In this document: positions 15,445 through 24,194 of the stretch, piece by piece
Numbering within the stretch: the stretch's first letter is position 1
How the letters are laid out: the number at the start of each line of letters is the position of its first letter
Origin: Mucilaginibacter_A sp964251965
Lineage (GTDB): Bacteria > Bacteroidota > Bacteroidia > Sphingobacteriales > Sphingobacteriaceae
Assembly: GCA_964251965.1 (NCBI GenBank)
Contig: CAXULQ010000009.1
Coordinates: 62,001-126,000, forward strand
DNA: 64,000 nt
Direction: 5' to 3'
Notes under the pieces: generated by a model
The model's input: the letters and a program-made list of their open reading frames with translations, nothing else
What the model was told of the DNA's origin: nothing
Databases searched by the model: none
Program-made: the position numbers and the translations under genes

Positions 15445-15524
15445 TACCCAGCGCCGGAGTCGAACCGGCACGGTTTCCCACAGGTGTTTGAGACCAGCGC
15501 GTCTACCAATTCCGCCAGCTGGGC
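15445..15524 (-). tRNA. tRNA-Leu (anticodon CAA)
   Basis: Minus strand. GCCCAGC / GCTGGGT acceptor stem with a G:U first pair, U8, a D arm with GGTAGAC, the anticodon loop CTCAAAC (anticodon CAA, codon UUG), a long variable arm (GTGGGAAACCGTG region) typical of tRNA-Leu, TPsiC loop GGTTCGACTCC, discriminator A; CCA not encoded. The anticodon stem as read, CTGGT/ACCTG, has a T:T mismatch at the second pair where ACCAG would pair fully. Ends are accurate to about one base. Confidence 0.9.
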
Positions 15525-15532
15525 ATTGTTTG

Positions 15533-16054
15533 TTAGCGGGCTGCAAATGTATTTAAACTCTCCTGTATTCGCAACAAATATTTCTTACGATAATAAATGT
15601 CTAATACTTTTTTCAAGGCAGCATCTTGTTCTGGTTGAGTTTTGCTGCTGAAACCATGGATTTGTTGCGCCAATTCATCTTCTAAACCATCTGATGCTTC
15701 TTTTACCGATGTTTTTATTTGATTGATTGTAGCTTCATCTTCTGCATCTGTAATCAGTTCGTTCAACTCCATCATTTCCATTAAAAAATCTGGTGCCAAA
15801 GGATATTTATCGCCATCGGCCAGCAATTTATGCTCGCGCAAAATGTATTCTGTGCGTTTTGCAGGATTTGAAAGGACTTGGTAAGCTTTATTGTTCAAGG
15901 TAGAAAGCTGCAAAACTTCTTCCTGTTTTTCTGCACTTTCTGCGGCGTAAAAATCCGGATGATATTTTTTACTCAACTCATAAAATTTCTTTTTAAGTTG
16001 TGCTGCATCCAATTCAAACGATTCTGGCAAGCCGTAAAATTCAAAATAATTCAT
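15533..16054 (-). CDS. hscB: Fe-S cluster co-chaperone HscB (J-domain)
   Basis: 173 residues. N-terminal J-domain (MNYFEFYGLPESFELD; helix KKKFYELSKKYHPDF with HPD at 32-34; NKAYQVLSNPAKRTEYIL) and C-terminal three-helix HscB oligomerisation domain (~95-173; DFLMEMMELNELI, the region binding IscU). It stimulates the HscA Hsp70 for Fe-S cluster transfer. No isc genes are nearby. Starts 13 bp after rseP. A dispersed motif copy (15694-15705) encodes SVKEAS in frame. Confidence 0.92.
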   Translation of the reverse strand: MNYFEFYGLPESFELDAAQLKKKFYELSKKYHPDFYAAESAEKQEEVLQLSTLNNKAYQVLSNPAKRTEYILREHKLLADGDKYPLAPDFLMEMMELNELITDAEDEATINQIKTSVKEASDGLEDELAQQIHGFSSKTQPEQDAALKKVLDIYYRKKYLLRIQESLNTFAAR

Positions 16055-16067
16055 GTTGAAGCTTGAA

Positions 16068-17393
16068 TTATTTATTGATTACGTGGCGTAAAATATCGTT
16101 GCCGTACACGAAAACCATCAAAGCAATCAGGATACAAAAACCAACAATCTGTGCTTTCTCCATGAATTTATCGCTTAATGGTTTGCCTTTAATCATTTCG
16201 ATAATCAGGAACATGGCATGTCCGCCGTCTAAAGCAGGGATCGGAAGCAAGTTCATCAACGCCAAAGCCATGGACAGCAAACCAACCAAACTCCAAAATT
16301 TAGCTGCATCAAAGTGGTTTCCAAACATCGTTGCCATAGTTACCGGACCGGCAAAAGCACGATTGGCTTTGATCTGCCCGGTTGCAACACGGCCAATTCC
16401 TTTTGCATTATCAGTAAAAGAACCCCAAGCTTTTGAAGCGCCAACTGGTAAAGAAGATAAGAAACCGAATTTCGCTTTTTCTATAACCGGTTCATCAACT
16501 TTTGAAAAAAATCCAAGTGTGCCTTGTGCATTTACTGTAGCCGGAAGCTTTACCAACTGATTATTTCTTTTAACCTCCAAATTAATCTGCTTATTTTTAT
16601 TTGCTTTGATTAATGCTTGAAACTGATCAAAGAAAGCAATTGGCTGAGAATTAATTGTTTTTATGCTATCACCTTTTTGTAAACCTGCTTTTTGGGCATT
16701 ACTTCCACCAACAACAGAATCTATCATAAATTTAGTCCGCAATTGTATAAATTCACCGATACCGTAATCAGCAACTTCATTATAAATATTTCCCGGAACG
16801 GAAATATTAAGTTGTTGGTTGTCTCTTTGAACTGTTAGTTGCGAATTTCCCAGCAAAACTTTCGAACTGATCAATTCTTCAAAACGAACAATTTTTTTGC
16901 CATTAACAGCAGTGATTTTATCACCAGCTTTCAATCCGATTTCCCGGCCGATGATTCCCGGAACGATACCATATTTAACACTTTGGTTCGGGATATAACT
17001 TTCGCCATATCGGATCGTTAGCATCCAAAAAATAAAAATCCCCAAAACAATGTTTACGGTTATACCAGCCAGCATTACAATTAAACGTTGCCACGCAGGT
17101 TTAGAACGAAATTCCCAAGGTTGTGGCGGGCCAGCCAATTGCTCGGTATCCATCGATTCGTCGATCATCCCGGCAATTTTTACATAACCGCCAAGCGGAA
17201 GCCAGCCAATGCCATATTCTACACCTTTGTAAGTGTATTTAAACAGGCTGATGTTCCAGGCATCAAAAAACAGATAGAATTTTTCTACTTTGATACCAAA
17301 AGCTCGGGCTGCAAAAAAGTGACCAGCTTCGTGCAGTATCACCAGGATTGAGAGGCCGGCAATTAGTTGGCCAATCATAATTAAAACGTTCAT
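16068..17393 (-). CDS. rseP: RIP metalloprotease RseP (site-2 protease)
   Basis: A 441-residue inner-membrane zinc protease. HEAGH at residues 21-25 in TM1 and the LDGGH motif near residue 395 (IPALDGGHAMFLIIE) supply the active site; about four membrane segments with tandem PDZ domains between them (KYGIVPGIIGREIGLKAGDKITAVNG; IDSVVGGSNAQKAGLQKGDSIKTING). Cleaves membrane-bound anti-sigma factors or signal peptides. Located downstream of dxr, an order (dxr-rseP) common in bacteria. The spacer holds a dispersed motif whose TAA is the dxr stop. Confidence 0.96.
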   Translation of the reverse strand: MNVLIMIGQLIAGLSILVILHEAGHFFAARAFGIKVEKFYLFFDAWNISLFKYTYKGVEYGIGWLPLGGYVKIAGMIDESMDTEQLAGPPQPWEFRSKPAWQRLIVMLAGITVNIVLGIFIFWMLTIRYGESYIPNQSVKYGIVPGIIGREIGLKAGDKITAVNGKKIVRFEELISSKVLLGNSQLTVQRDNQQLNISVPGNIYNEVADYGIGEFIQLRTKFMIDSVVGGSNAQKAGLQKGDSIKTINSQPIAFFDQFQALIKANKNKQINLEVKRNNQLVKLPATVNAQGTLGFFSKVDEPVIEKAKFGFLSSLPVGASKAWGSFTDNAKGIGRVATGQIKANRAFAGPVTMATMFGNHFDAAKFWSLVGLLSMALALMNLLPIPALDGGHAMFLIIEMIKGKPLSDKFMEKAQIVGFCILIALMVFVYGNDILRHVINK

Positions 17394-17414
17394 ATAAAAT
17401 TTCTCAGTTTGTTG

Positions 17415-17426
17415 ATGCTGTTTTTA
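17415..17426 (-). repeat. Dispersed motif TAAAAACAGCAT; supplies the dxr stop codon
   Basis: Exact motif on the minus strand (nn = AC). Its first three bases TAA (17426-17424) are the dxr stop. It lies about 22 bases before the rseP start. Confidence 0.75.
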
Positions 17427-18584
17427 TGCACCTTTTTTTAATAATAAATTTTGGGCTAAAGTTCTTGTTTCCGAATCTGTGTTTAGGTAATCTTCCAGTC
17501 CGGGCTGTTTTTGGAGATGGATTCGCTGCGTACATTCTTCAATTAAATCACTCATTCCTAAAAAACTAACCTGGTCTTTTAAAAAACCGGCAACAGCAAT
17601 TTCGTTGGCTGCGTTAACAATGCAAGGCATATTTCCGCCGGTATCCAAAGCTGCAAAAGCCAAAGCTAAATTACGGAAAGTTTTGAGATCGGGTTGTTCA
17701 AATGTTAGATACGGAAAATCTGCGAAACTGAAACGTCTAAATTCGTTTTTTATTCTATGCGGATAAGTCAAAGCATATTGGATCGGCAGTTTCATATCCG
17801 GCAAACCCATTTGTGCTTTTACCGAACTGTCTTTAAATTGAACAAGCGAATGAATGATAGATTGCGGATGCACAATCACATCGATTTGGTCAGCTTCCAG
17901 ATCAAACAACCATTTCGCTTCAATCACTTCCAAACCTTTATTCATCAACGAAGCTGAATCAATCGTAATCTTTGCGCCCATTACCCAATTTGGGTGTTTC
18001 AAAGCTTCGGTTTTGGTTACTGCGGAAAGAAAAGCAGTATCCTTTCCACGAAACGGACCGCCGGAAGCCGTTAAAATAATTTTTTCTACGGATTCTGATT
18101 CTTCTCCTGCTAAACATTGAAAAATTGCAGAATGTTCCGAATCTACCGGTAAAATCCTGATGTTGTATTCTTTGGCCAATTTCATCACTAATTCGCCGGC
18201 AACAACCAGCGTTTCTTTGTTGGCCAACGCAATATCTTTACCTGCTTTTATGGCTGCAATTGTTGGCTGCAAACCGGCAAAACCAACCAAAGCGGTTAAA
18301 ACCAAATCAATTTCGGGCGCGGTAACCACATCTGTTATCGCCTGGCTTCCGGCTAAAACTTGTATGGAAGTATGTGCCAATGCTTCTTTTACCGTATAAA
18401 ATAAGTTATCCTGACCAACAACAACATATTCAGGCAAAAACTCAAGGGCTTGTTCAATCAGCAAATCAGCGTTAGATTGTGCCGTAAGCAAACAAGTGCG
18501 AAATAGTTCCGAATTTTCCCGAATCACTTGCAAAGTTTGCGTACCAATGCTGCCGGTTGAACCTAAAATGGCAATACTTTTCAA
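17424..18584 (-). CDS. dxr: 1-deoxy-D-xylulose 5-phosphate reductoisomerase
   Basis: Second step of the MEP isoprenoid pathway (DXP to MEP, NADPH). 386 residues. NADPH-binding ILGSTGSIGTQTL at the N-terminus; metal/substrate residues in LPVDSEHSAIFQCL, ILTASGGPFRG and HPNWVMGAKITIDSASLMNKGLEVIEA (flexible loop with conserved W/M); C-terminal helical domain ANEIAVAGFL. Typical length. Starts 73 bp after the GH3-family gene. The dispersed motif at 18380 encodes TVKEAL without affecting conserved residues. Confidence 0.97.
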   Translation of the reverse strand: MKSIAILGSTGSIGTQTLQVIRENSELFRTCLLTAQSNADLLIEQALEFLPEYVVVGQDNLFYTVKEALAHTSIQVLAGSQAITDVVTAPEIDLVLTALVGFAGLQPTIAAIKAGKDIALANKETLVVAGELVMKLAKEYNIRILPVDSEHSAIFQCLAGEESESVEKIILTASGGPFRGKDTAFLSAVTKTEALKHPNWVMGAKITIDSASLMNKGLEVIEAKWLFDLEADQIDVIVHPQSIIHSLVQFKDSSVKAQMGLPDMKLPIQYALTYPHRIKNEFRRFSFADFPYLTFEQPDLKTFRNLALAFAALDTGGNMPCIVNAANEIAVAGFLKDQVSFLGMSDLIEECTQRIHLQKQPGLEDYLNTDSETRTLAQNLLLKKGA

Positions 18585-18657
18585 ATGGTTGGTTTTGTTA
18601 AGATTTTAACTTTTGAAGGATAAATACGAAAAATGGTTTTGATCAAGCTGCAAAAAT

Positions 18658-20160
18658 CTACATTAAAACATAACTTTCCAACTCTTGCGCAATTATGCGA
18701 TCGTTTGATAAGCGCGGAACTTTATTTTGTCCGCCCAGTTTGCCTTGTTGCCGCATAAAATCTATAAAAGAATTTCTTTTCAAAACACGAATTTTTAAAG
18801 GCTGCAAAATTTTTCCTTTGATCAAATCCGCATAATAAATATTCTTTTGCTGCAAAAATATATCTACTTTTTTGCTGAAAGCGGCTAAATCTTTTGGCGG
18901 TTTGCCAAACTCGATCAGCCATTCATGAAAAGGAAGTTCTCCCGCGGGAGGATTTACCTGCGGCGCAACCGTAAATTCGATGATTTCTACGCCTTCTTCT
19001 TGGGCAAACTGCATCAACGCCTGTTCCACTTCTTCCCCGATTACATGTTCGCCAAAGGCAGAAATAAAATGTTTAATACGCCCGGTTACTACAATTTTAT
19101 AAGGATTGATGGATGTAAATTTAATGGTATCACCCAAACTGTATCCCCACAAACCGGCATTGGTATTTAAAATTAAAGCGTAATTTTTATTCAGTTCGAC
19201 TTCTTTTAGTTGAAGACGGATTGGGTTTTCATCAAAATAAGTTTCGGTTGGAATAAACTCAAAGAAAATTCCGGCATCAGCCAAAAGCAATAAATCATTG
19301 CTTTTTTGTGAATCCTGGTAAGCAATAAAGCCTTCGGAAGCCGGATAAGTTTCGATAGAATCAATGGGAAAACCAATACTTTCTTCAATTTTGGCGCGGT
19401 AAGGCTGATAGTTTACGCCGCCGTAAACAAATAGTTTAAAGTTTGGGAAGATGTCTTTGATCTTTTTTCCGCCAGCTTTTTCGGATAAACGGTCAAAATA
19501 CATTTGGCACCAGGGCGGAATGCCAGAAATCAACGTCATGTCTTCGTTGATCGTTTCTTCTACAATCGCATCTACTTTTGCTTCCCAATCTTCAATGCGG
19601 TTTGTTTTGTCGGTCGGCATCCGGTTTTTCAACAGATATTTCGGAACGTGATGCGCCACAATGCCGGATAACCTTCCTACAAAAATCCCTGCTTTGGTTT
19701 GCAGTTCCGGACTTCCCTGTAAAAAAATCATTTTTCCATCGGTAAAAGAAGCATTGCCGGTTTCGTAAATATAATTGAGCAAAGCGTTTCGCACAGCACG
19801 AATATGTTCTGGCATGGAATCTTTAGAAATCGGAATGTATTTTACGCCGGAAGTTGTGCCCGAAGTTTTAGCAAGATAAATGGGCTTGCCGGGCCAAAGT
19901 ACGTTTTCTTCTCCGTGGATTACCCGTTCTAAATAAGGTTTTAATTGTTCGTAATCGCGGATTGGGACTTGTTTTTTAAAATCTTCGTAAGATTGAATCT
20001 CCCCAAAACCATGATCTTTTCCAAATGCTGTTTTTGCACCTGTTTTTATTAGTTTTTGAAAAATTTGATCTTGAAACTGAACGGCATGTTTCCGCAACTT
20101 GTTGATCTGCAAGGAAACAAAAAAAGCAAAAGGTTTGCTCAATGCTGCTTTTATGCCCAT
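18658..20160 (-). CDS. GH3-family acyl-acid amido synthetase-like protein
   Basis: A 500-residue member of the GH3 (auxin-responsive) adenylating fold. ATP/AMP loop YLAKTSGTTSGVKYIPIS near 95-111; FVYGGVNYQPYRAKIEE; ETYPASEGFIAYQ; and the C-terminal hinge VTGRIKHFISAFGEHVIGEEVEQAL. Plant members conjugate amino acids to acyl acids; bacterial members have no settled substrate. In operon with the next membrane protein (4-bp gap) and a glycosyltransferase. A dispersed motif copy is inside at 19743 and another at 20142 close to the start. Confidence 0.88.
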   Translation of the reverse strand: MGIKAALSKPFAFFVSLQINKLRKHAVQFQDQIFQKLIKTGAKTAFGKDHGFGEIQSYEDFKKQVPIRDYEQLKPYLERVIHGEENVLWPGKPIYLAKTSGTTSGVKYIPISKDSMPEHIRAVRNALLNYIYETGNASFTDGKMIFLQGSPELQTKAGIFVGRLSGIVAHHVPKYLLKNRMPTDKTNRIEDWEAKVDAIVEETINEDMTLISGIPPWCQMYFDRLSEKAGGKKIKDIFPNFKLFVYGGVNYQPYRAKIEESIGFPIDSIETYPASEGFIAYQDSQKSNDLLLLADAGIFFEFIPTETYFDENPIRLQLKEVELNKNYALILNTNAGLWGYSLGDTIKFTSINPYKIVVTGRIKHFISAFGEHVIGEEVEQALMQFAQEEGVEIIEFTVAPQVNPPAGELPFHEWLIEFGKPPKDLAAFSKKVDIFLQQKNIYYADLIKGKILQPLKIRVLKRNSFIDFMRQQGKLGGQNKVPRLSNDRIIAQELESYVLM

Positions 20161-20164
20161 AAAA

Positions 20165-20881
20165 TCAGTGCGTTTCGGCTACGTCATCGTCCACATCCAA
20201 ATTACTAAAGACTAATTTACGATAAGTTACAATCACGATAACGTTTACAAACGGATATAAAATCAGGATAGCTTTATCAATCAGCATAAAACCAGCGGCT
20301 ATAACCACAACGATAATGGCCAGCAATGCCAGCAAATGGATGAGGTGATTTTTGGTGAGCAGGCGGCTTTGTGTTAAAGATTCTATTGGGCCGGAGTTAT
20401 CATCCACAATAAAACAAGCGCAAAACATGTAACGCAAAGCGGCATACAAAATCAACATTACTTCCAGCACTTGCGCTACTTTCATTACATTTTCGGGATA
20501 GTTTTGCAGGCCTTGTTCAATGGCCACATTCAGCGTAACAATGGCAAATGCCAGGAAAAGGCAAATGGCAATAAAGCTAAAAACCATTTTGATAGTTGGC
20601 ACCAACTGCGAAAATTCAAACTCGTAATATTCGTTGTCAATCAATGTAAAAATCAGTTTATACAAACCTAAAGTAGCGTAAGTTTGAATAATCATCAACA
20701 CTAAAAAAATTAAGAATTGGGTAAAAGGATCTGTTCCAAAATCTACCAAATCATTAAAATTTTGCACTACCCAAACAACTACGGTAACAATTGCGGAATA
20801 AATAATGATGGTTAAAAAGTTTTTTTTGGTAACCTCCCACGCAGTTTTAAACGTTTCTGCAATGGAAAACGGGTGGTACAT
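20165..20881 (-). CDS. Multi-pass membrane protein, unknown function
   Basis: 238 residues with about six hydrophobic segments (FLTIIIYSAIVTVVVWVV, FLIFLVLMIIQTYATLGLY, MVFSFIAICLFLAFAIVTLNVA, VLEVMLILYAALRYMFCACFI, LIHLLALLAIIVVVIAAGFML, ILILYPFVNVIVIVTYRKL). Short acidic tail DVDDDVAETH. It resembles the glycerophosphodiester-type membrane domain/DUF975-like proteins in layout, but I do not recognise a specific family. Between GH3 and a GT2 gene with gaps of only 3-4 bp, so co-translated. Confidence 0.75.
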   Translation of the reverse strand: MYHPFSIAETFKTAWEVTKKNFLTIIIYSAIVTVVVWVVQNFNDLVDFGTDPFTQFLIFLVLMIIQTYATLGLYKLIFTLIDNEYYEFEFSQLVPTIKMVFSFIAICLFLAFAIVTLNVAIEQGLQNYPENVMKVAQVLEVMLILYAALRYMFCACFIVDDNSGPIESLTQSRLLTKNHLIHLLALLAIIVVVIAAGFMLIDKAILILYPFVNVIVIVTYRKLVFSNLDVDDDVAETH

Positions 20882-20884
20882 AAA

Positions 20885-21856
20885 TTATGACTTGTTTAAA
20901 ATTATTCGTTTCCAAAAATCCTGCATGAAACCAAGCCCATAAGCAGTTAGCTGAACAAAAGCGGCAAATATGCTCAAAAATGCAACTTTTGCTGATTTAT
21001 TGCTAATCCAAGAATGAAAAAATATTAACAATATAAACAAAGCCAATAGAAAATTGCAGAGTTCGGCAATTGGCCAGTTGAATAGATTTACAATCAAAGC
21101 GAAGCCTAAACCCAACGTAAACACGGCCGGAAAGAAATGTACAGGCTTTAATCCCGAAGGAAAAAACTTGTAAATATTAATGCGTGCCCGGCCAAAAAAA
21201 TGAATTTGTTTATAGAATTGAAAAAAGCTGGTGCGGCGTTTATGATAAACTTTTGCTTCGGGAATTAAGCCAATTTTAAAACCTAATTTATGGATGCGGA
21301 TGCTTAATTCAATGTCTTCGCCTAAACGCGTAATGATAAAACCGCCCGTTTTTTGATAAACTTCTTTTGATAAACCCATGTTAAAGCTGCGCGGATGGAA
21401 ATCGCCGATCCGTTTTTCGCCGCCACGAATGCCGCCTGTCGTAAAAGGCGAAGTCATGGAATAACTGATGGCTTTTTGTACCGCCGTAAAAGAGTGATGC
21501 GAAGCATCCGGGCCGCCGTAAGCATCCAATTTTTGGGCGTTAATTTCGCGGTTTACGATTTCTAAATAGTTTGACGGAATGAGGCAATCCGAATCGAAAA
21601 TGATAAAGTAATCGCCTCGAGCGCGTTCAAAACCAAAGTTCCGACTAAAACCTTGTCCGCTGTTTGGTTTAACGAAATATTGCATTAAATCAAAACGTTC
21701 AATAAAATCTTCAAATACGGATTCCGATGTTAATGTCGAACCGTCTTCAATCACAATAACTTCAAAAGCTTCATATGATTGCTTTGTCAGGCTTTCCAAC
21801 AATTCCCTGAGTTCTTGCGGGCGATTGTAAACTGGAATAATTATAGAGAAAAACAT
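20885..21856 (-). CDS. Family 2 glycosyltransferase with membrane tail
   Basis: 323 residues from ATG 21856. GT-A fold: MFFSIIIPVYNRPQELRELL, VIVIEDGS, the DxD-like metal site YFIIFDSDCLI, and the acceptor-binding region LGEDIELSIRIHKLG followed by the K(R)RTSFFQFYKQ helix. Two or three C-terminal hydrophobic segments (~225-310). Transfers a sugar from an NDP donor, probably in surface glycan assembly; donor and acceptor unknown. Last gene to join the GH3-membrane protein operon at its 5' end. Confidence 0.88.
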   Translation of the reverse strand: MFFSIIIPVYNRPQELRELLESLTKQSYEAFEVIVIEDGSTLTSESVFEDFIERFDLMQYFVKPNSGQGFSRNFGFERARGDYFIIFDSDCLIPSNYLEIVNREINAQKLDAYGGPDASHHSFTAVQKAISYSMTSPFTTGGIRGGEKRIGDFHPRSFNMGLSKEVYQKTGGFIITRLGEDIELSIRIHKLGFKIGLIPEAKVYHKRRTSFFQFYKQIHFFGRARINIYKFFPSGLKPVHFFPAVFTLGLGFALIVNLFNWPIAELCNFLLALFILLIFFHSWISNKSAKVAFLSIFAAFVQLTAYGLGFMQDFWKRIILNKS

Positions 21857-21889
21857 CAATGTTTAAAGCAAGCAGCTATATACAAATAT

Positions 21890-21915
21890 CAATTTTTAGG
21901 TGATAAAAGAAGCAT
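21890..21915 (+). repeat. Extended dispersed motif, single arm
   Basis: TTTTTAGGTGA followed by TAAAAGAAGCAT (21904-21915). It is identical over the inner arm to the MITE copies, but alone, without a facing partner or GAGCC ends. Sits between two glycosyltransferase genes. Confidence 0.7.
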
Positions 21916-21918
21916 TTG

Positions 21919-22902
21919 TTAAATCGTTTTATCAATTTGATAATTATTTCTTTCAGGAGAATTTCTGGAGATCATCTCCGCAACAAAACCGGTTAAAAAT
22001 AACTGAGAACCTAAAATTACGGCGACTAAAGCAATGTAAAAAAGTGTATTGTCCGTTACATTTCGGTATTTAACATGGTTGGCAATATCGTACAGTTTAG
22101 AACCGATCAGCCACATGATAATTCCTAAACCTGTCAAAAAACAAAGCGTGCCCAGCGTTCCGAAAAAGTGCATTGGCCGTTTGGAAAACTTCCCGACAAA
22201 AAAAATCGACAGCAAATCCAAAAATCCATTGATAAACCGGCTGAAACCAAACTTGGTTATTCCATATTTTCTTGGACGATGTTCTACAACCTGTTCCGTT
22301 ATTTTAGTAAAACCTGCCCATTTGGCCAGAACCGGAATGTAGCGGTGCATCTCGCCATAAACTTCTATATTTTTTACTACTTCTTTGCGGTAAGCTTTGA
22401 GTCCGCAATTAAAATCATGCAGATTTTTAATGCCCGACATGCTGCGTGTTGCCGCATTAAATAGTTTTGTTGGAACGGTTTTGCTGATCGGATCGTAACG
22501 TTTTGCCTTCCAACCAGAAACCAAATCAAATTTTTCCTGCTTAATTTTTCTGTACAGTTCCGGAATTTCCTCCGGAGAATCCTGCAAATCGGCATCCATC
22601 GTGATTACAACATCACCGCGTGTTGCTTCAAAACCAACGTTTAAAGCAGCAGATTTTCCGTAATTTCTGCGGAATTTAATGCCTCTGATAAAAGGATTTT
22701 GCTCGTATAATTCTTCAATCACTTCCCAAGAATTGTCGTTGCTGCCATCGTCCACCAAAATAATTTCATAAGTATAGCCGTTCGCTTTCATCACCCGCCT
22801 AATCCAGTCTGTTAGTTCTGGCAATGATTCTGCTTCATTTAATAAAGGCACAACTACTGAAATATCCATTCTCGGTATCGAACTGACGGTTTGCGCCGCC
22901 AT
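21919..22902 (-). CDS. Polyprenyl-phosphate glycosyltransferase (DPM1/ArnC-type GT2)
   Basis: 327 residues from ATG 22902 (MAAQTVSSIPRMDISVVVPLLNE); earlier in-frame ATGs would lie inside the upstream gene. GT2 catalytic half: EIILVDDGSNDNSWEVIEEL, VITMDADLQDSPEEIPEL (DxD and the QDPPE-like motif of dolichol-phosphate mannosyltransferases), VEHRPRKYGITKFG. Two C-terminal membrane helices (FFGTLGTLCFLTGLGIIMWLIG; FYIALVAVILGSQLFLTGFV). Likely charges undecaprenyl phosphate with a sugar. The dispersed motif TAAAAGAAGCAT overlaps the start (the AT of the motif is the AT of ATG). Confidence 0.9.
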   Translation of the reverse strand: MAAQTVSSIPRMDISVVVPLLNEAESLPELTDWIRRVMKANGYTYEIILVDDGSNDNSWEVIEELYEQNPFIRGIKFRRNYGKSAALNVGFEATRGDVVITMDADLQDSPEEIPELYRKIKQEKFDLVSGWKAKRYDPISKTVPTKLFNAATRSMSGIKNLHDFNCGLKAYRKEVVKNIEVYGEMHRYIPVLAKWAGFTKITEQVVEHRPRKYGITKFGFSRFINGFLDLLSIFFVGKFSKRPMHFFGTLGTLCFLTGLGIIMWLIGSKLYDIANHVKYRNVTDNTLFYIALVAVILGSQLFLTGFVAEMISRNSPERNNYQIDKTI

Positions 22903-22921
22903 GCTTCTTTTATCGTACAAA

Positions 22922-23506
22922 TTATTGTTTTTTGTTGGTAGGGACATAAACCGGCGGGTCATTTTTAAACAATGCACCAAAAATAAGCGAAGCCAGGAAC
23001 AGCAGCACCACTACAATGCCAAAACTTTGCACAAAACCTAAAACACCAGAGTTTTGCCTTTCATTAAAATCTTTGCGCAAACCTTTTGTTTCTTCATTAA
23101 TGTGTTGCTTGCTAACATTTTGTCCTTTCCGTATTGCTGCTTTTACCGATTCTATTTTGTTTTCCAGGTTGATGTCGGTTTTAGGTTCTATCACTTTGGA
23201 AAACAATAAAAAGCCGAAAAAAAAGATGAGGTAAGAAGTTAAAAACATAACAAATATGCCGGAAGCTGCCTGCCTCAGTTCCCAGTAACCACCAATTCTT
23301 TGCCGAAGCCGGAGGCAAAGCAAAATGGCTGCAACTATGGGAAGCAGGTTGGTAAAAATCAGCGGACTAAAAGCGGTAACCCAAAGCGGCGTGCTTGTTT
23401 TGACCATTGAAAAGTAGGAAATTAAATGCAGCGACAATATAATTACGCCCAAAACCGCACCGTATTTTGCACCTTTAATCCTGATTCGCCGGTTTAAATC
23501 CTGCAT
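22922..23506 (-). CDS. DUF4199 membrane protein
   Basis: 194 residues with four hydrophobic segments (GAVLGVIILSLHLISYFSMV, WVTAFSPLIFTNLLPIVAAIL, GIFVMFLTSYLIFFFGFLLF, GFVQSFGIVVVLLFLASLIFGALF) and a charged periplasmic/cytoplasmic loop (~125-160). This four-helix layout and the GGYWELRQAASGIFVMFLTSYLIF segment match Bacteroidetes DUF4199 proteins, often next to a DPM1-type glycosyltransferase as here (20 bp gap). Function unknown. Confidence 0.8.
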   Translation of the reverse strand: MQDLNRRIRIKGAKYGAVLGVIILSLHLISYFSMVKTSTPLWVTAFSPLIFTNLLPIVAAILLCLRLRQRIGGYWELRQAASGIFVMFLTSYLIFFFGFLLFSKVIEPKTDINLENKIESVKAAIRKGQNVSKQHINEETKGLRKDFNERQNSGVLGFVQSFGIVVVLLFLASLIFGALFKNDPPVYVPTNKKQ

Positions 23507-23521
23507 AAAATAAGCCGTTTT

Positions 23522-24193
23522 TTAGGAATTAAAGCTGAGCATAATTTCCAGTACCGGTAAATCAAATTCTGGTTCTATGGCATTTTCGGCTGCTGCTTTT
23601 TTGGTTTCCTCATTGGGATTTGTATCGTAAAAGAAGCACATCAACGGATAAAAGAACTCTTTAATTTCTTCGTCTTCCGGCAAACTGCGGGCAACTTTGG
23701 CAATTTCTTCCACGCCGCTGTCCATCAAAATCTGGTTGGCAATAACCGGCTCATAAATGCGGTGTTCGTCCTGAAACTCGTCTTCATCAACCAGCAAAAA
23801 TTCGGTTAAATAATCGCTCAGTTCCGGGTCGATGTCCTCATCTTCGCACTCGTTCAAATACAACAAAACGTTAAGCATTTCGGTGCCTCGGTCCAACGTT
23901 TCTTCTTCGATCTTTTCCCATTCCGGCGAATCCAAATAATCTTCGTCTAGTTTTTTGACATCCGAACTGAAAAAATTGACCAGCAGCAAATCAAAAAAAA
24001 CTTCGCGTAAATGCTCTAGTTTTGGGTTGGAATTGAAAACCTCGTCCATGCCTTTTACTTTTTGCAGAAACGTTAGTTCCGATTCAAAAACCGTTAGTAT
24101 TTCACCTTTTATCGGTTCAATATTGTTCGGGTTTACTGGTTTTATGTATTTAAAAGCAGCTTCAATAGCATTTTTTATTTTGGGGTCGATCAT
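23522..24193 (-). CDS. Acidic cytoplasmic protein, unknown family
   Basis: 223 residues, very rich in Glu/Asp (e.g. NECEDEDIDPELSDYLTEFL), largely helical, no signal or membrane segment. Positioned 1 bp after pyrC-like stop and 15 bp before DUF4199, so part of one operon. No family recognised; homologues are probably Bacteroidetes-specific. Confidence 0.7.
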   Translation of the reverse strand: MIDPKIKNAIEAAFKYIKPVNPNNIEPIKGEILTVFESELTFLQKVKGMDEVFNSNPKLEHLREVFFDLLLVNFFSSDVKKLDEDYLDSPEWEKIEEETLDRGTEMLNVLLYLNECEDEDIDPELSDYLTEFLLVDEDEFQDEHRIYEPVIANQILMDSGVEEIAKVARSLPEDEEIKEFFYPLMCFFYDTNPNEETKKAAAENAIEPEFDLPVLEIMLSFNS

Positions 24194-24194
24194 T

